Counted from the stretch's first letter, positions 1 through 12,357 are shown. The stretch: 64,000 nt of DNA from Anomaloglossus baeobatrachus (GCF_048569485.1 NC_134353.1:74027408-74091407), one strand, 5' to 3'. The notes: a model not told the origin generated them from the sequence alone. Program-made: numbers and translations.

Positions 1-574
1 AACATTATCCTTCTATTTAATATTGGAAACAGATTTTTCAAGAATAGTTGGTGCTGATAAAACCTATGTACATAGAAACACTCACGTGTGAGGTATGCGC
101 TGTCTAAGTCATGGTCTGAGGGGGAGCCATTGTGTTCTTCTAAAGGTCGGTGGGGGGAGGGGGCTGGGAGATATTTAGGGTCCTTAAACTTTAAAATGGT
201 CACATTTCTACCTCCATGTAAAGTATAAAGCTCATACATAAAATGGAAAGGGCATGTAAACTTTTGCAACTATATTTTTTTTTTTATTGCTCCACCTATA
301 GCAACACATACCTATGTTTTCCTCAAATATAAGACATTATCTATTATTATTTTTTTATCCTATTACTGGGTCAGATGCACATTTTCTTATTTGATCTGTT
401 ATTCTCATGGTGCAGAACCCGTCATATAGTGGTGGGTACAGACCATATTTACAAAGGGTTAAATGATCTGCTTGCGTTTATTATTCTCTATGTACTGCTA
501 AGTTTACCCCCAAAAGAAAGCAGATTCCCCCTAAAAGAATTGCACTTACCAGACCCTAAACACTTAGAGTTGGC
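1..574. other. no gene seen; AT-rich sequence
   Basis: Low-complexity and AT-rich DNA without a coding frame I can support. The short open frames here have no recognisable family and lie in or beside repeats. Confidence 0.5.
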
Positions 575-1075
575 AAGTGAATGGGCTCTCACATACAGAT
601 CTGTGTCACTGCCATATCCCCCTGCGTTCTACAGCATTTGGCTCCCCCTGGTGACTGGAAGCAGTATCACTCACGTGGAGTGATACTGGTACCCGATCTG
701 TGTGTGAGAGCTGCAGTGCAATGCAGCTGGAACGGTGAGAAACCTGACAGCGACGCAGATCCCTGTGTGAGAGCCCATCCACCATCGGCTCTTGCCAACT
801 GTAATTGTTTGGGGTCTGTTGAGTTTGATTTTTTTTTTTTTGCTGGGGAGTCTCTGCTATCTTTTGGGGCTGTCTGCTCTCTTTTGGGGGTATTTTCATT
901 ATTTTGGGGATGCCTCCTTTCTTGTTCTTTGATGAACTTTTTTAGCTGCTTGGACACTTCCCTATGGAACCACAACTAGGGCTTATTTTTGGAGTAGGGC
1001 TTATATTTTAAGCATACTCAAAAAAGCTTCAAAAATCCTACCAGGTCTTATTTTCGGGGTGCTCCATAGGAGCTA
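575..1075. repeat. dispersed repeat fragment
   Basis: A stretch with internal short repeats of a 'gctctcacac'-like motif, ending in a block at about 978-1070 built on 'agggcttattttt.ggag' and 'gggcttatatttt'. The same block recurs at 53910-54000, which shows that it is a dispersed repeat. Overlapping open frames on both strands are not believable genes. The class is not recognised. Confidence 0.45.
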
Positions 1076-1749
1076 ATTACACATAACAGTAGGAAATGTT
1101 TCATTCTTCCTTTTTTTAAAAGATATTAATGATACACTGGAGTAATAAAAAAAAAAAAATTTGGTTGCAAAAATGTACAAAGATGTGTATACAAACGATC
1201 ATGAACATACCATGAAACCTCGGTCATCCCTCCCTCCCTGCTGCCGTTAGTTAGTACAGGCACGGTGTACAGGCCAAAAATAGGAAGATCCTACGAGAAA
1301 TGCTAAAAAAGGCTAACCTTTAGGAATTGTGGCTGCGGCAAGCTGAGGATTCCCTCCGTCCATACGATAGGTCACCTTTATAGAAAAATAGCATTTTTGC
1401 TATTTAATATTTGCGTAACTGTAAATACTTCTCTGTTTTTTTTTTCGTTGTTTGTAGTTTTCTTCTCCAGTCACTTTAGTTGCACTCTGCAGTCATGTGA
1501 CCGGACGGCTGAGCCGCTATTGAGCGGCCGTGATCAGAGTTCCCACAATGCACTGCTCTTTGGCACCCAGAAATAGGCATCATTTTTAATTTTGTCTTTT
1601 CTGTCTGAACGGAGAATAAAATATGTTGTGATGTCATAAGCAAAGCAGGAATAAGTAATGGAAAGTCTGTCAGAAAATATTCCATATAGCCTTTAAATTC
1701 AAACCTGGAAATAATGTAGAACAAAGAGGAGTTTGCCTTTAAGATTTAA

Positions 1750-4098
1750 AGGGGTTGTCTTTGTTTAATATATTGATGACCTATTTGTAGGTTATCAATA
1801 TCAGATCTGGGATAGATGGCACCCTTATCTGATAGCTGGTACCCCTCCCTTCTATGATAGATAGCACCCCTCTGTTATCTGATAGATAGCACCCCTCTGT
1901 TATCTGATAGATAGCACCCCTCTGTTATCTGATAGCTGGCACCCCTCCCTTATCTGATAGATGGCACCCCTCCCTTATCTGATAGATGGCACCCTCCCTT
2001 ATCTGATAGATGGCACCCCTCCCTTATCTGATAGATGGCACCCTCCCTTATCTGATAGATGGCACCCTCCCTTATCTGATAGATGGCACCCCTCCCTTAT
2101 CTGATAGATGGCACCCCTCCCTTATTTTATAGATGGCACCCCTCCCTTATTTTATAGATGGCACCCCTCCTTAGCTGATAGATGGCACCCCTCCTTAGCT
2201 GATAGATGGCACCCCTCCCTTATTTTATAGATGGCACCCCTCCCTTATTTTATAGATGGCACCCCTCCCTTATTTTATAGATGGCACCCTCCTTAGCTGA
2301 TAGATGGCACCCCTCCCTTATTTTATAGATGGCACCCCTCCTTAGCTGATAGATGGCACCTCTCCCTTATTTTATAGATGGCACCCCCCCTATCTGATAG
2401 ATGGCACCCCTCCCTTATCTGATAAATGGCACCCCTCCCTTATCTGATAGATGGAACCCCTCCCTTATTTTATAGATGGCAGACCTCCCTTATCTGATAG
2501 ATGGCACCCTCCTTTATCTCATAGATGGCACCCCTCCCTTATATGATAAATGGCACCCCTCCCTTATATGATAAATGGCACCCCCCTTATCTGATAAATG
2601 GCACCCCCTTATCTGATAGATGGCAGACCTCCCTTATCTGATAGATGGCACCCCTCCCTTATCTGATAGCTGGCACCTCTCCCTTATCTGATATATGGCA
2701 CCCCTCCCTTATCTGATAGATGGCACCCTCCCTTATCTGATAGATGGCACCCCTCCCTTATCTGATAGATGGCACCCCTCTGTTATCTGATAGATGGCAC
2801 CCCTCCCTTATCTGATAGATGGCACCCTCCCTTATCTGATAGATGGCACCCCTCCCTTATCTGATAGATGGCGCCCCTCCCTTATCTGATAGATGGCACC
2901 CCTCCCTTATTTTATAGATGGCACCCCTCCCTTATTTTATAGATGGCACCCCTCCTTAGCTGATAGATGGCACCCCTCCCTTATTTTATAGATGGCACCC
3001 TCCTTAGCTGATAGATGGCACCCCTCCCTTATTTTATAGATGGCACCCCTCCTTAGCTGATAGATGGCACCTCTCCCTTATTTTATAGATGGCACCCCCC
3101 CCTATCTGATAGATGGCACCCCTCCCTTATCTGATAGATGGAACCCCTCCCTTATTTTATAGATGGCACCCCTCCCTTATCTGATAGATGGCACCCTCCT
3201 TTATCTCATAGATGGCACCCCTCCCTTATATGATAAATGGCACCCCCCTTATCTGATAAATGGCACCCCCTTATCTGATAGATGGCAGACCTCCCTTATC
3301 TGATAGATGGCACCCCTCCCTTATCTGATAGCTGGCACCCCTCCCTTATCTGATAGATGGCACCCCTCCCTTATCTGATAGCTGGCACCCCTCCCTTATC
3401 TGATAGATGGCACCCTCCCTTATCTGATAGCTGGCACCCCTCCCTTATCTGATAGATGGCACCCCTCCCTTATCTGATAGATGGCACCCCTCCCTTATCT
3501 GATAGCTGGCACCCCTCCCTTATCTGATAGATGGCACCCCTCCCTTATCTGATAGCTGGCACCCCTCCCTTATCTGATAGATGGCACCCCTCCCTTATCT
3601 GATAGCTGGCACCCCTCCCTTATCTGATAGATGGCACCCCTCCCTTATCTGATAGATGGCACCCCTCCCTTATCTGATAGATGGCACCCCTCCCTTATCT
3701 GATAGATGGCACCCCTCCCTTATCTGATAGATGGCACCCCTCTGTTATCTGATAGATGGCACCCCTCCCTTATCTGATAGATGGCACCCTCCCTTATCTG
3801 ATAGATGGCACCCCTCCCTTATCTGATAGATGGCACCCCTCCCTTATCTGATAGATGGCACCCCTCCCTTATCTATGCACCGGAGCTGGAAAACACAGCT
3901 CCGCACACTGTGTAGTGGCCACTTCCGGTACTGCAGCTCAGCTACTATTCGAGTAAATGTTAGCTGAGGCGCAGTACCCAGAGCGTCCACTACAGTGCAC
4001 GGAGCCGTATATTGTTTATATCTGCAGCTGATCAATAGGGGGCCCGATTGTCGGACCCTATGAACCTGTCATCAATATTTTAGTCATAGACTACCTCT
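1750..4098. mobile_element. T2/Kolobok-type MITE swollen by an internal minisatellite
   Basis: TTAA stands at 1746-1749 and again at 4099-4102. The left end reads AGGGGTTGTC and continues 'attgatgacctatttgtaggttatcaatatcagatc'-like in short motifs; the right end reads back as the inverted counterpart ('catcaatattttagtc', then 'ctacctctttaa'). TTAA target duplication with an A-AGGGG end is the hallmark of T2/Kolobok MITEs known from frogs. The usual element is a few hundred bases; this one is 2.3 kb because about 2.06 kb of tandem repeat sits between its two halves. Confidence 0.75.
1806..3871. repeat. 24-25-bp minisatellite, about 80 units
   Basis: Unit of the type 'cttatctgatagatggcacccctcc', with variants 'tattttatag', 'tagctgatag' and 'atagctgg'. 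Blocks of variants recur in the same order about 711 bp apart (compare 2341-2430 with 3052-3140), so the array also grew by duplication of long segments. It lies wholly inside the MITE, and its unit resembles the family's own 'ggcacccc..gatcagctg' stretch. Confidence 0.9.
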
Positions 4099-4102
4099 TT
4101 AA

Positions 4103-4730
4103 GGAAGACAATAGGGCAAAAGACACATCCATCATAGAATCACCGTTTCATTACACCTCAGCCTTACACCTCCAAACTGTCAAAATTTACCAAAATTGTG
4201 TTGGTTTTTTTTTGTTTTTTAATATTTTATTATTTATTTGTATATTATAACTTGTATTGTTATTGATTTAATTTATATCTGTAAATAATTTTGACCGCTG
4301 GGCAGGGCTGGGCTGGGGTGGGTGGGTATTAACATTGGGACTATGAAAAAAAAATCTGAATTTTTCACCTATGTATCATTATTTTCTACCAGAATAATCA
4401 GTAAGATCTGGTCAACGGGAATGAAATTGTAATAATAGACTACAGGAAAGACATCTAATGATTTGTATTGTTAATTACGGACAACATCTGTATCTCAGAT
4501 TACTCTTGGTATTGCATGTCACACTATATTTTTGTTGCTGCTTTCTCTAAGTCTGCGACAGCTTCTTCCATTGAAGTGAATGGAATAATGGAAACTAAAG
4601 GTGGTTTCATTACCAGAGCCAGAGCTGTTATATGGGTTTTATTACCTCTGGACTAATCTAATACAAACAAGCACAAAGTACAAACAAGTGAAAACAACAA
4701 GCATAACAGAACTAGTCAGTAACAACCAAA
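4103..4730. other. no gene seen
   Basis: AT-rich unique-looking DNA. A 62-codon plus-strand frame at 4468-4656 has no recognisable motif and no splice context; I do not call it. Confidence 0.5.
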
Positions 4731-4732
4731 AG

Positions 4733-5471
4733 GGTGACAGACCTAGAGAGGAACAACCACGTGACTGACAGTAGTAGAGGATGACAACCACGAGGGTGAC
4801 AGACTGAGGCTGACAACCACGAGGGTGACAGAACTAGAGAGGAACAACCCCGAAACTGACAGTAGTAGAGTGTGACAACCACGAGGGTGACAGACTGAGG
4901 CTGACAACCACGAGGGTGACAGAACTAGAGAGGAACAACCCCGAAACTGACAGTAGTAGAGTGTGACAACCACGAGGGTGCTAGACTGAGGCTGACAACC
5001 ACGAGGGTGACAGAACTAGAGAGGAACAACCCCGAAACTGACAGTAGTAGAGTGTGACAACCACGAGGGTGCTAGACTGAGGCTGACAACCACGAGGGTG
5101 ACAGACCTAGAGAGGAACAACCACGAAACTGACAGTAGTAGAGGATGACAACCACGAGGGTGACAGACTGAGGCTGACAACCACGAGGGTGACAGAACTA
5201 GAGGGGAACAACCCCGAAACTGACAGTAGTAGAGGATGACAACCACGAGGGTGCTAGACTGAGGCTGACAACCACGAGGGTGACAGAACTAGAGAGGAAC
5301 AACCACGAAACTGACAGTAGTAGAGGATGACAACCACGAGGGTGACAGACTGAGGCTGACAACCACGAGGGTGACAGAACTAGAGGGGAACAACCCCGAA
5401 ACTGACAGTAGTAGAGTGTGACAACCACGAGGGTGCTAGACTGAGGCTGACAACCACGAGGGTGACAGAGA
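4733..5471. repeat. 91-bp minisatellite, about 8 units
   Basis: The phrase 'gaggctgacaaccacgaggg' recurs every 91 bp (about 4806, 4897, 4988 and onward to 5445). Within the unit, the sub-motif 'gacaaccacgagggtg' occurs twice, so the 91-bp unit is itself a dimer-like higher-order unit. The near-identical 76-codon frames on the minus strand simply follow the repeat. Confidence 0.9.
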
Positions 5472-6078
5472 TAGAGGGAAGAAGTAGAGGGCAGGCAAGA
5501 CTCTGTATGTTTTCTATAGAGATTCTGGGACTAGGTGACTAAAGCTAAATCTTCTTTGACTCAATAATTATGTTGGCAATTTCCTGTTCCAAGTAAAATA
5601 TCTTACATGGGGCAGCATCCCCTATCATATTTCATCTGTGTAATTATTTATACCTTAGTTGTTTTTGCTTTAATTCAGTGTTAGAGTGTTTTTACACCTA
5701 TATTCTTTTTTAAAGTATAATTTATATTGTTTTCTTTGTATGGGACAACTTGTAATATCCACAGATAATTTTTTGAGGAGGAATCACTTTTTTTAGAAGA
5801 TGATTTTTTTTGTTTTTACCTTTTTGAATTTATACCTTTTCACCACTTTTCTATTCATGAAGTCACGACGGCTTCTCTAGTGTTCAGCAGAGGCCGGTGA
5901 GGCACAGAACGGCTGGACATCTCTGGTGGCAACTTATCTTCCCCAAGAGCCAAAAGATCGAGCACCGGAATTCAACATGCCCAATCCTCCACTGACCCAA
6001 TATTATCTAGCTGCCGACCGGTGTGTGTCCCAGCGCCATTCCCCCACCTATCCTGTGGATAGGTGATTTCTTTAATTT
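5472..6078. other. no gene seen
   Basis: AT-rich sequence between two tandem repeats; no coding frame, RNA gene or recognisable element was found. Confidence 0.5.
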
Positions 6079-6430
6079 TCCGCTATGTGTTTTCAGCAGA
6101 ATTTTTTTTTCTTAATTTTTGTTTGACAGGTTTTTTTTTTTTTATTTATTAATTTTATTTTTTTAGTAATTATTACATTTTATTTTTCCCTTGATTATCT
6201 ACTAATTCCACAGAATTTATTTTTCTTAATTTTTGTTTGACAGGGTTTTTTTGTTTTTATTTATTAATTTTATTTTTTTTTAGTAATTATTACATTTTAT
6301 TTTTCCTTTGATTATCTGCAATGTGTTTTCAGCAGAATTTATTTCTCTTAATTTTTGTTTGACAGGTTTTTGTTTTTTTTTTATAGATTTATTAATTTTA
6401 TTTTTTTTTTTAGTAATTATTATATTTTAT
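6079..6430. repeat. AT-rich tandem repeat, 3 units of about 110-120 bp
   Basis: The phrase 'cttaatttttgtttgacagg' appears three times (near 6112, 6224 and 6348), each followed by a T-run, 'tttattaattttattttttt' and 'agtaattatta.attttattt'. Confidence 0.75.
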
Positions 6431-7180
6431 TTTACAAATAAATAGTAAATAAATACCCCTCAATTAGTCTCTTTCAGACAAAGTTATTCATACATAGATA
6501 ACACACTAATATATGTAAAACTTTCCAGAGCTTTACGTGACGTCGACGCGTTTCACATTGAATTCTACCTTATTTTTCTAGGTTGTAGGTATATTTATCT
6601 AACGAACATTCGCCAGCTGGTATTTTAGATTGATTTTTGTTTGTTTTTTCCCCTGGGGTTTCCTGGTACAATGGCACTTTTTTCTTTTTTTTTTTTTTTT
6701 TACACAGTGTTTCATTATACCGTATATTATATCTAATATAACCGAACTTTGTCATTATACGCAGTTCTTGTCATGAATGTATTATATTTTGTTAATTTTT
6801 TATATTTGTTTTTTTAATTATTATTTCAAAAATTCTTATATTTTGGGGGAGATTTCAGTCTCGTTGCAATAACCCAGACAGGTGCTTCGTGTCCTGGTCC
6901 AACATTTATGTAGTGTGTGTAAATAGATCCATTTTATGGGACATATTTAATTTTTCAAATGCATATTTTATTTAAATATTACGACATGTCTGCTTATTAT
7001 TAAAGTGGATTCAATGGATTATTGTATTTTAGTCTATTCTCTAAACGTTTCTGTACACTGTATTAATAATGGACTTGCACTTAAGTTTTGAGTGCATATA
7101 CAGTTTTGTGCACTATTAATAAAGTTGATTTACAAGAATATACTGTTTGGTTTTCTGGATAAATATTTCACATGTATGTA
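6431..7180. other. no gene seen; AT-rich, likely old repeat
   Basis: Contains 'gacgtcgacgcgtttcac', a phrase typical of dispersed amphibian repeats, and a poly-T run near 6690. No coding region is supported. Confidence 0.4.
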
Positions 7181-8787
7181 CAGTACAGACCAAAAGTTTG
7201 GACACACCTCATTCAAAGAGTTTTCTTTATTTTCAGGACTCTTCTGGAAATTGTAGATTCACATTGAAGACATCAAAACTATGAATTAACACATGTGGAA
7301 TTAAATACTTAAAAAAAAATGTGAAACAACTGAAAATATGTCTTATATTCTAGGTTCTTCAAAGTAGCCACCTTTTGCTTTGATTACTGCTTTGCACACT
7401 CTTGGCATTCTCTTGATGAGCTTCAAGAAGTAGTCACCGGAAATGGTCTTCCAACAATCTTGAAAGAGTTCCCAGAGATGCTTAGCACTTGTTGGCCCTT
7501 TTGCCTTCACTCTGCGGTCCAGCTCACCCCAAACCATCTTGATTGGGTTCAGGTCTGGTGACTGTGGAGACCAGGTCATCTGGCGTAGCATCCCATCACT
7601 CTCCTTCTTAGTCAAATAGCCCTTACACAGCTTGGAGGTGTGTTTGGGGTCATTGTCCTGTTGAAAAATAAATGATGGTCCAACTAAACACAAACCGGAT
7701 AGAATAGCATGCCGCTGCAAGATGCTGTGGTAGCCATGCTGGTTCTGTATGCCTTCAATTTTGAATAAATCCCCAACAGTGTCGCCAGCAAAGCACCCCC
7801 ACACCATCACACCTCCTCCACCATGCTTCACGGTGGGAATCAGGCATGTAGAGTCCATCCATTCACCTATTCTGCATTGCACAAAGACATGGTGGTTGGA
7901 TCCAAAGTTCTCATCAGACCAAAGCACAGATTTCCACTGGTCTAATGTCCATTCCTTGTGTTCTTTAGCCGAAACAAGTCTCTTCTGCTTGTTGCCTGTC
8001 CTTAGCAGTGGTTTCCTAGCAGCTATTTTACATGAAGGCTGCTGCACAAAGTCTCCTCTTAACAGTTGTTCTAGAGATGTGTCTGCTGCTAGAACTCTGT
8101 GTGGCATTGACTTGATCTCTAATCTGAGCTGCTGTTAACCTGCGATTTCTGAGGCTGGTGACTCGGATAAACTTATCCTCCGCAGCAGAGGTAACTCTTA
8201 GTCTTCCTTTCCTGGGGCGGTCCTCATGTGTGTCAGTTTCTTTGTAGCGTTTGATGGTTTTTGCCACTGCACTTGGGGACATTTTCAAAGTTTTCCCAAT
8301 TTTTCGGACTGACTAACCTTCATTTCTTAAAGTAATGATGGCCACTCGTTTTTCTTTACTTAGCTGCTTTTTTCTTGCCATAATACAAATTCTATTCAGT
8401 AGGACTATCAGCTGTGTATCCACCAGACGTCTGCACAACACAACTGATGGTCCCAACTCCATTTATAAGGCAAGAAATCCCACTTATTAAACCTGACATG
8501 GCACACCTGTGAAGTGAAGACCATTTCCGGTGACTGCCTCTTAAAGCTCATCAAGAGAATGCCAAGAGTGTGCAAAGCAGTAATCAAAGCAAAAGGTGGC
8601 TACTTTGAAGAACCTAGAATATAAGACATATTTTCAGTTGTTTCACACTTTTTTGTTAAGTATTTCATTCCACATGTGATAATTCATAGTTTTGATGCCT
8701 TCAATGTGAATCTACAATTTTCAAAGTCATGAAAATAAAGAAAACTCTTTGAATGAGAAGGTGTGTCCAAACTTTTGGTCTGTACTG
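7181..8787 (-). mobile_element. Tc1-like transposon, full length
   Basis: The ends CAGTACAGACC and GGTCTGTACTG are inverted and flanked by TA at 7179-7180 and 8788-8789, as expected for Tc1/mariner. The inverted arms are long, about 270 bp each (7181-7450 and 8518-8787), and include the last 30 or so codons of the transposase. So the 3' end of the coding region is present twice, once in the gene and once as an untranslated mirror copy. The transposase lies on the minus strand. Two internally deleted relatives lie at 17864 and 51004. Confidence 0.92.
7343..8381 (-). pseudogene. Tc1 transposase, decayed
   Basis: Reads on the minus strand from ATG at 8381 (MARKKQLSKEKR...) to a stop at 7343. 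The N-terminal paired-like DNA-binding region (helix-turn-helix, 'KMSPSAVAKTIKRY') is followed by the DDE catalytic core. The aspartate of 'LWSDE', the aspartate of 'QQDNDPKHT' and the glutamate of 'VWGELD' fit the D,D34E signature of Tc1. The gene is inactive: codon 23 or so (about 8315-8317) is TAG where relatives have a sense codon, and a frame change near 8030-8045 separates the N-terminal frame from the 254-codon C-terminal frame. It acts, when intact, on its own inverted ends in the nucleus by cut-and-paste. Confidence 0.9.
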
Positions 8788-8789
8788 TA

Positions 8790-9559
8790 TATACACAGGT
8801 TTTTCTAAAAGTGGCAATGAGACTGTGGAAGGTTTGGGGGGGCATAGGCGCAGCTGGGGTGGAGCCTGGATACCATTATGGAGCCCTGAAATTCCTAGTT
8901 GCGGCCCTGCAGGTACAGATAATGTAGATAATGGAAAAAATAAGTTCTCCTCCTTCTCTGCACTTGTGATCTGATCTTCGCATGTGAGAAACTCAGATCA
9001 CAGTGAATGACACTCAGCTTACAGCAGAGTCTGAGCCGAGTGTCATTAGCGTATCACATCTGATGTGGCTATACGCCAGTGTGAGCCCGGCCTAAAATGC
9101 ATAATACTGGAATGATTTTCCCATGGGCTAGGTTCTCAGTAGAAATGTATAAATTGCTTAATTTTCATTTTAGAGTAACAGATTGCAATTAATAAAAAGG
9201 AGAGATTATTGATGAATGAATGTCACGTAAAGCTGTGACACTGAGGGAGCATCAGACAAGGAGCGAAACCTCACATGTGTACATAGGGCGTCCGACTATA
9301 ATGGACTAGTTATAATGATTGCAGTTTGATCACATAATATTTTGTTTCTTCTTTCTGAACTAGTAGACCGAGAGGCTGGTTTAGAAAATGGATGAGGAAC
9401 ATGTAAGTAACATAAGGACATAACATATTTCCACCTCAGTATTCTCCTTTTACTTCTGCTGATCTTTGCTATAAATTATGTCTTACAAATCATATATAGA
9501 ATAACACAGGGTGCACATACATAACCTGCAGAGAATAACAGAGGACAGAGCTGCTGTCA
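8790..9559. other. mostly unassigned; repeat remnants
   Basis: Short pieces that look like old MITE ends (for example the 'tgtgagcccggcctaaaatgc' area near 9080) and no coding region apart from the weak exon candidate at 9364-9402. Confidence 0.4.
9364..9402 (+). CDS. possible short coding exon (weak)
   Basis: A pyrimidine-rich stretch and 'ctgaactag' precede the segment, and a perfect donor 'CAT|gtaagt' follows it. One frame is open (..RPRGWFRKWMRN) and leaves two bases over. Those two bases join in phase to the open segment at 12295-12357, which ends in a stop. The joined tail would be short, strongly basic and without a known motif. It does not resemble what I remember of AFAP1, the tail-to-tail neighbour of SORCS2 in mammals. 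It may be chance. Confidence 0.2.
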
Positions 9560-12005
9560 GGTGTCAGCCACACTGTTCTGTCCTTTACTCATTGGGGTGT
9601 CAGATGTCAGCTTCTCTGTTCTGTCCATCAGTCAGACATCAGCCTCCCCATTTTGTTCCTCAATCACTGAGATGTCAGCATGTTTGCTCTGTCCTTCAAT
9701 TACTAAAGTATCAGATGTCAGCTCCTCTGTCCTATCTCTTAATCACTGAGGTGTCAGTTGTTAGCCTTTCTGTTCTGTCCTTTAGTTACTGAGGTGTCAG
9801 ATATCCTCTCTATTCTGTCCTTCAGTCACTGAGGTGTCAGATATCAGCATCTGTGTTCTGTCCTTCAGTGTTTGAGGTGTCAGATATCAGCATCACAGTT
9901 CTGTCCCTCAATCACAATTTTTTCAGATATCGGCCCCTCTGTTCCGTCCTTCAGTTACTGAGGGGTCAGATATCAGCCTCTCTGTTCTGTCCTTCAGTCA
10001 CTGAGGTGTCAGATATCAGCCTCTCTGTTCTGTCCTTCGGTCACTGAGGTATCAGATTGATCAGCCTCTCTGTTCTGTCCTTCAGTCACTGAGGTGTCAG
10101 ATGTCAGCCCCTCTGTTCTGTCCTTCAGTCATGAAACATAATAAAATATAAGATATCAGCATCTCTGTTCTGTCCTTAAGTCACTGAGGTGTCAGATGTC
10201 AAAATTTCTGTTCTGTTCCTCAATCACTGTGGTGTCAGATGTCAGTATCTCTCTTCTGTCCTTCAGTCACTGAGGTGTCAGATATCACCCCTCTGTTCTG
10301 TCCTTCAGTCACTGAGGTGTCAGATATCAATTCCTCTGTTCTGTCCTTCAATCACTGAGATGTCAGATATCACCCCTCTGTTCTGTCCTTCAGTCACTGA
10401 GGTGTCAGATATCACCCCTCTGTCTTCAGTCACTGAGGTGTCAGATATCACCCCTGTCTTCAGTCACTGAGGTGTCAGATATCAGCCCCTCTGTTCTGTC
10501 CTTCAGTCACTAAGGTGTCAGATATCAGCCCCTCTGTTCTGTCCTTCAGTCACTGAGGTGTCAGATATCAGCCCCTCTGTTCTGTCCTTCAGTCACTGAG
10601 GTGTCAGATATGAGCCCCTCTCTTCTGTCCTTCAGTCACTGAGGTGTCAGATATCACCCCTCTGTTATGTCTTTCAGTCACTGAGGTGTCAGATATCACC
10701 CCTCTGTTCTGTCCTTCAGTCACTGGGGTGTCAGATATCACCCCTATTATGTCTTTCAGTCACTGAGGTGTCAGATATCATCCCTCTGTTCTGTCCTTCA
10801 GTCACTGAGGTGTCAGATATTACCCCTCTGTTCTGTCCTTCAGTCACTGAGGTGTCAGATATTACCCCTCTGTTCTGTCCTTCAGTCACTGAGGTGTCAG
10901 ATATTACCCCTCTGTTCTGTCCTTCAGTCACTGAGGTGTCAGATATCACCCCTCTGTTATGTCTTTCAGTCACTGAGGTGTCAGATGTCACCCATCTGTT
11001 CTGTCCTTCAGTCACTGAGGTGTCAGATATCAGCCTCTCTGTTCTGTCCTTCGGTCACTGAGGTATCAGATTGATCAGCCTCTCTGTTCTGTCCTTCAGT
11101 CACTGAGGTGTCAGATGTCAGCCCCTCTGTTCTGTCCTTCAGTCATGAAACATAATAAAATATAAGATATCAGCATCTCTGTTCTGTCCTTAAGTCACTG
11201 AGGTGTCAGATGTCAAAATTTCTGTTCTGTTCCTCAATCACTGTGGTGTCAGATGTCCGTATCTCTCTTCTGTCCTTCAGTCACTGAGGTGTCAGATATC
11301 ACCCCTCTGTTATGTCTTTCAGTCACTGAGGTGTCAGATATCACCCCTCTGTTCTGTCCTTCAGTCACTGGGGTGTCAGATATCACCCCTATTATGTCTT
11401 TCAGTCACTGAGGTGTCAGATATCATCCCTCTGTTCTGTCCTTCAGTCACTGAGGTGTCAGATATTACCCCTCTGTTCTGTCCTTCAGTCACTGAGGTGT
11501 CAGATATTACCCCTCTGTTCTGTCCTTCAGTCACTGAGGTGTCAGATATTACCCCTCTATTCTGTCCTTCAGTCACTGAGGTGTCAGATATCACCCCTCT
11601 GTTATGTCTTTCAGTCACTGAGGTGTCAGATATCACCCCTCTGTTATGTCTTTCAGTCACTGAGGTGTCAGATGTCACCCATCTGTTCTGTCCTTCAGTC
11701 ACTGAGGTGTCAGATATCACCCCTCTCTTCTGTCCTTCAGTCACTGAGGTGTCAGATATCACCCCTCTCTTCTGTCCTTCAGTCACTGAGGTGTCAGATA
11801 TCATCCCTCTGTTCTGTCCTTCAGTCACTGAGGTGTCAGATATCACCCCTCTGTTCTGTCCTTCAGTCACTGAGATGTCAGATATCAGCCCCTCTGTTCT
11901 GTCCCTCAATCACTGAGGTGTCAGATATCAGCCCCTCTGTTCTGTCCTTCAGTCACTGAAGTGTCAGATGTCAGCATTTCTCTTCTGTCCTTCAGTCTCT
12001 GAGCT
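9560..12005. repeat. 42-bp minisatellite, about 58 units
   Basis: Unit of the type 'gtcactgaggtgtcagatat' plus 'cacccctctgttctgtcctt' plus 'ca'. Because 42 is divisible by three, both strands stay open over long stretches (237 codons plus, 177 codons minus). These 14-residue repeat peptides have no start context or family and I do not treat them as genes. A 1,017-bp block is duplicated: the odd segment 'catgaaacataataaaatat' occurs at 10130 and again at 11147. Confidence 0.9.
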
Positions 12006-12294
12006 TTCTGTTGAAGGTTTGTATCAGTAGAGGTGGGAATTGAACTGGTAGAAGTATCTAGCTTCCTGATTTTTCTGTGTGGGAGCTTTGTGCCAGGAAT
12101 CTATCATTCTTCTCTATTTCTGAAATATAACTTTCTAATTGAAAGTCAGAGGGGCAATATCTCACGGTGAGACACTGATCCTTTAAAAAGAGAGGTTTTA
12201 TTATATGATCTTGTAGGTTAACAGAAATATTTCTCGCTAGAATTACCTGTGCTCCGTCATTTATTTGGTTTTATTTCTTTGTAGCAGTAATAAC

Positions 12295-12357
12295 AAGAAA
12301 AGGAAAGAGAAGTATCGACGCCATCAAGATAAATACAAGTGTGAAGAACGACAGTAA
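12295..12357 (+). CDS. possible terminal coding exon (weak)
   Basis: Preceded by a good polypyrimidine tract and acceptor ('ttttatttctttgtag'). Open in the phase left by 9364-9402 and ending in TAA at 12355-12357; the peptide is lysine- and arginine-rich (SNNKKRKEKYRRHQDKY...). A cytoplasmic tail of a membrane protein would look like this, but so would chance AT-poor sequence. The 42-bp array would fill the intron. Confidence 0.2.
   Translation, partial: KKRKEKYRRHQDKYKCEERQ

Noticed and set aside
4743-5428. Three near-identical 76-codon minus frames as a small gene family
   Set aside because: They track the 91-bp minisatellite exactly.
11203-11916. 237-codon plus frame and 177-codon minus frame as repeat proteins
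   Set aside because: Both simply follow a 42-bp tandem repeat whose length is divisible by three; no start context, no family, and both strands are open at once.
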